Below are positions 20,332 to 20,609 of a stretch of DNA of 20,609 nucleotides, in pieces. Numbering within the stretch: the first letter of the stretch is position 1; every line of letters begins with the position of its first letter. This DNA comes from 2-02-FULL-45-10 sp046590235 (lineage in GTDB: Bacteria; Patescibacteriota; Patescibacteriia; Magasanikbacterales; GWA2-37-8), in the NCBI GenBank assembly GCA_046590235.1, contig JBKJTY010000012.1, positions 1-20,609 of the forward strand. The letters are read 5' to 3'. Both the position numbers and the translations under genes were made by a program. The notes below the pieces were generated by a model. The model had not been told where the DNA came from. It ran no database searches and saw nothing but the letters and a program-made list of their open reading frames with translations.

Positions 20332-20609
20332 ATGCCCCGCTCAACGTCGCTCACCGATAAACAAAAAAATATCCTCCAAATCATTAGTGCAGCCATCAAA
20401 AAAGATGGCTTTGCACCAACATTGGGAGAATTGGTGAAAATACTTACATTATCAGCACGAACAGTCGTGCAACACTTAGAAGCTCTTGAAAAAAAGGGCT
20501 TTATTATACGTCAGAAATATCAAAGTAGAGGCATAGAACTAGTGGGAAACACCCAAACAAGCATTCTTGTCACCCTTCCTGTTGTCAGCGCAGCCGGCTG
20601 TGACAATTT
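20332..20609 (+). CDS. lexA: LexA-type transcriptional repressor (N-terminal part, cut by window end)
   Basis: The first 92 codons are present; the gene runs off the window. LexA represses DNA-repair genes and is inactivated by RecA-stimulated self-cleavage. The LexA DNA-binding domain is clear: SLTDKQKNILQIISAAIKKD (6-25), GFAPTLGELVKIL, helix-turn-helix LSARTVVQHLEALEKKGFI, and the wing QKYQSRGIEL. Residues about 80-92 (TLPVVSAAGCDN) lead into the S24 peptidase domain and include an Ala-Gly pair where LexA proteins are cut. The family norm at this point is PLVGxxAAG, so the spacing is slightly unusual. The Ser/Lys dyad lies beyond the window. The ATG is 20 nt after the -10 box, without a Shine-Dalgarno. 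Confidence 0.85.
   Translation, partial: MPRSTSLTDKQKNILQIISAAIKKDGFAPTLGELVKILTLSARTVVQHLEALEKKGFIIRQKYQSRGIELVGNTQTSILVTLPVVSAAGCDN

Noticed and set aside
1..20609. CRISPR array, transposase gene or prophage
   Set aside because: No regularly spaced direct repeats, no Cas or transposase motifs and no phage structural genes were found.

Overview
The window looks like a chromosomal piece of a Candidate Phyla Radiation (Patescibacteria, probably Parcubacteria-like) genome. This is an inference from several things together: AT-leaning DNA, genes that mostly lack a Shine-Dalgarno sequence and sit close behind strong -10 boxes, tRNAs without an encoded CCA, a TraR/DksA-lspA-comM cluster, a long class A PBP with Ig-like tails, large lamin-tail surface proteins, and Cys-rich secreted modules of a kind I recall from CPR and DPANN genomes. 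TGA acts as a stop (comM and the PulJ-like gene), so the recoded TGA=Gly code of Gracilibacteria/Absconditabacteria does not apply.

Layout. 50-3798 (minus): a tightly coupled three-gene minor-pilin operon (FTLIE prepilin with carboxypeptidase-regulatory-like domains, PulJ-like prepilin, PilX-like protein), divergent from tRNA-Leu(TAA). 4009-4155: a compact structured element whose ends copy the tRNA T-arm. 4202-7978 (plus): three tandem paralogous, Cys-rich, membrane-anchored or secreted proteins, each with its own promoter and terminator. 8092-9114: ruvB. 9159-11996 (minus): class A penicillin-binding protein. 12211-12726: 3D-domain (double-psi beta-barrel) cell-wall protein behind a leader of about 110 nt. 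12823-13563: YfbR-like HD phosphohydrolase with a strong Shine-Dalgarno and G/C-richer codons. 13610-15991 (minus): DksA/TraR zinc finger protein, lspA and comM in one operon. 15998-16779: a gene-free stretch of about 780 bp holding a long imperfect inverted repeat, a chain of hairpins that may be an RNA gene, and two near-identical 20-bp palindromes exactly 100 bp apart around a perfect DnaA box. 16780-19191: an 803-residue secreted lamin-tail/PKD/OB-fold-like protein. 19281-19700 (minus): an orphan gene of very high GC, out of character with the region. 19886-20082: tRNA-Ser(TGA) and tRNA-Ser(CGA). 20332-end: start of a LexA-type repressor.

Together the genes are mostly about the cell surface (pilus tip proteins, peptidoglycan synthesis and remodelling, lipoprotein processing, secreted Cys-rich and lamin-tail proteins) and about DNA uptake, recombination and damage response (ComM, RuvB, LexA, pilins). 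The best candidates for something undescribed are the three-paralog Cys-rich cassette, the tRNA-mimicking element, the structured and palindromic intergenic region at 16.1-16.7 kb, and the high-GC orphan gene with a G9 tract at its edge.
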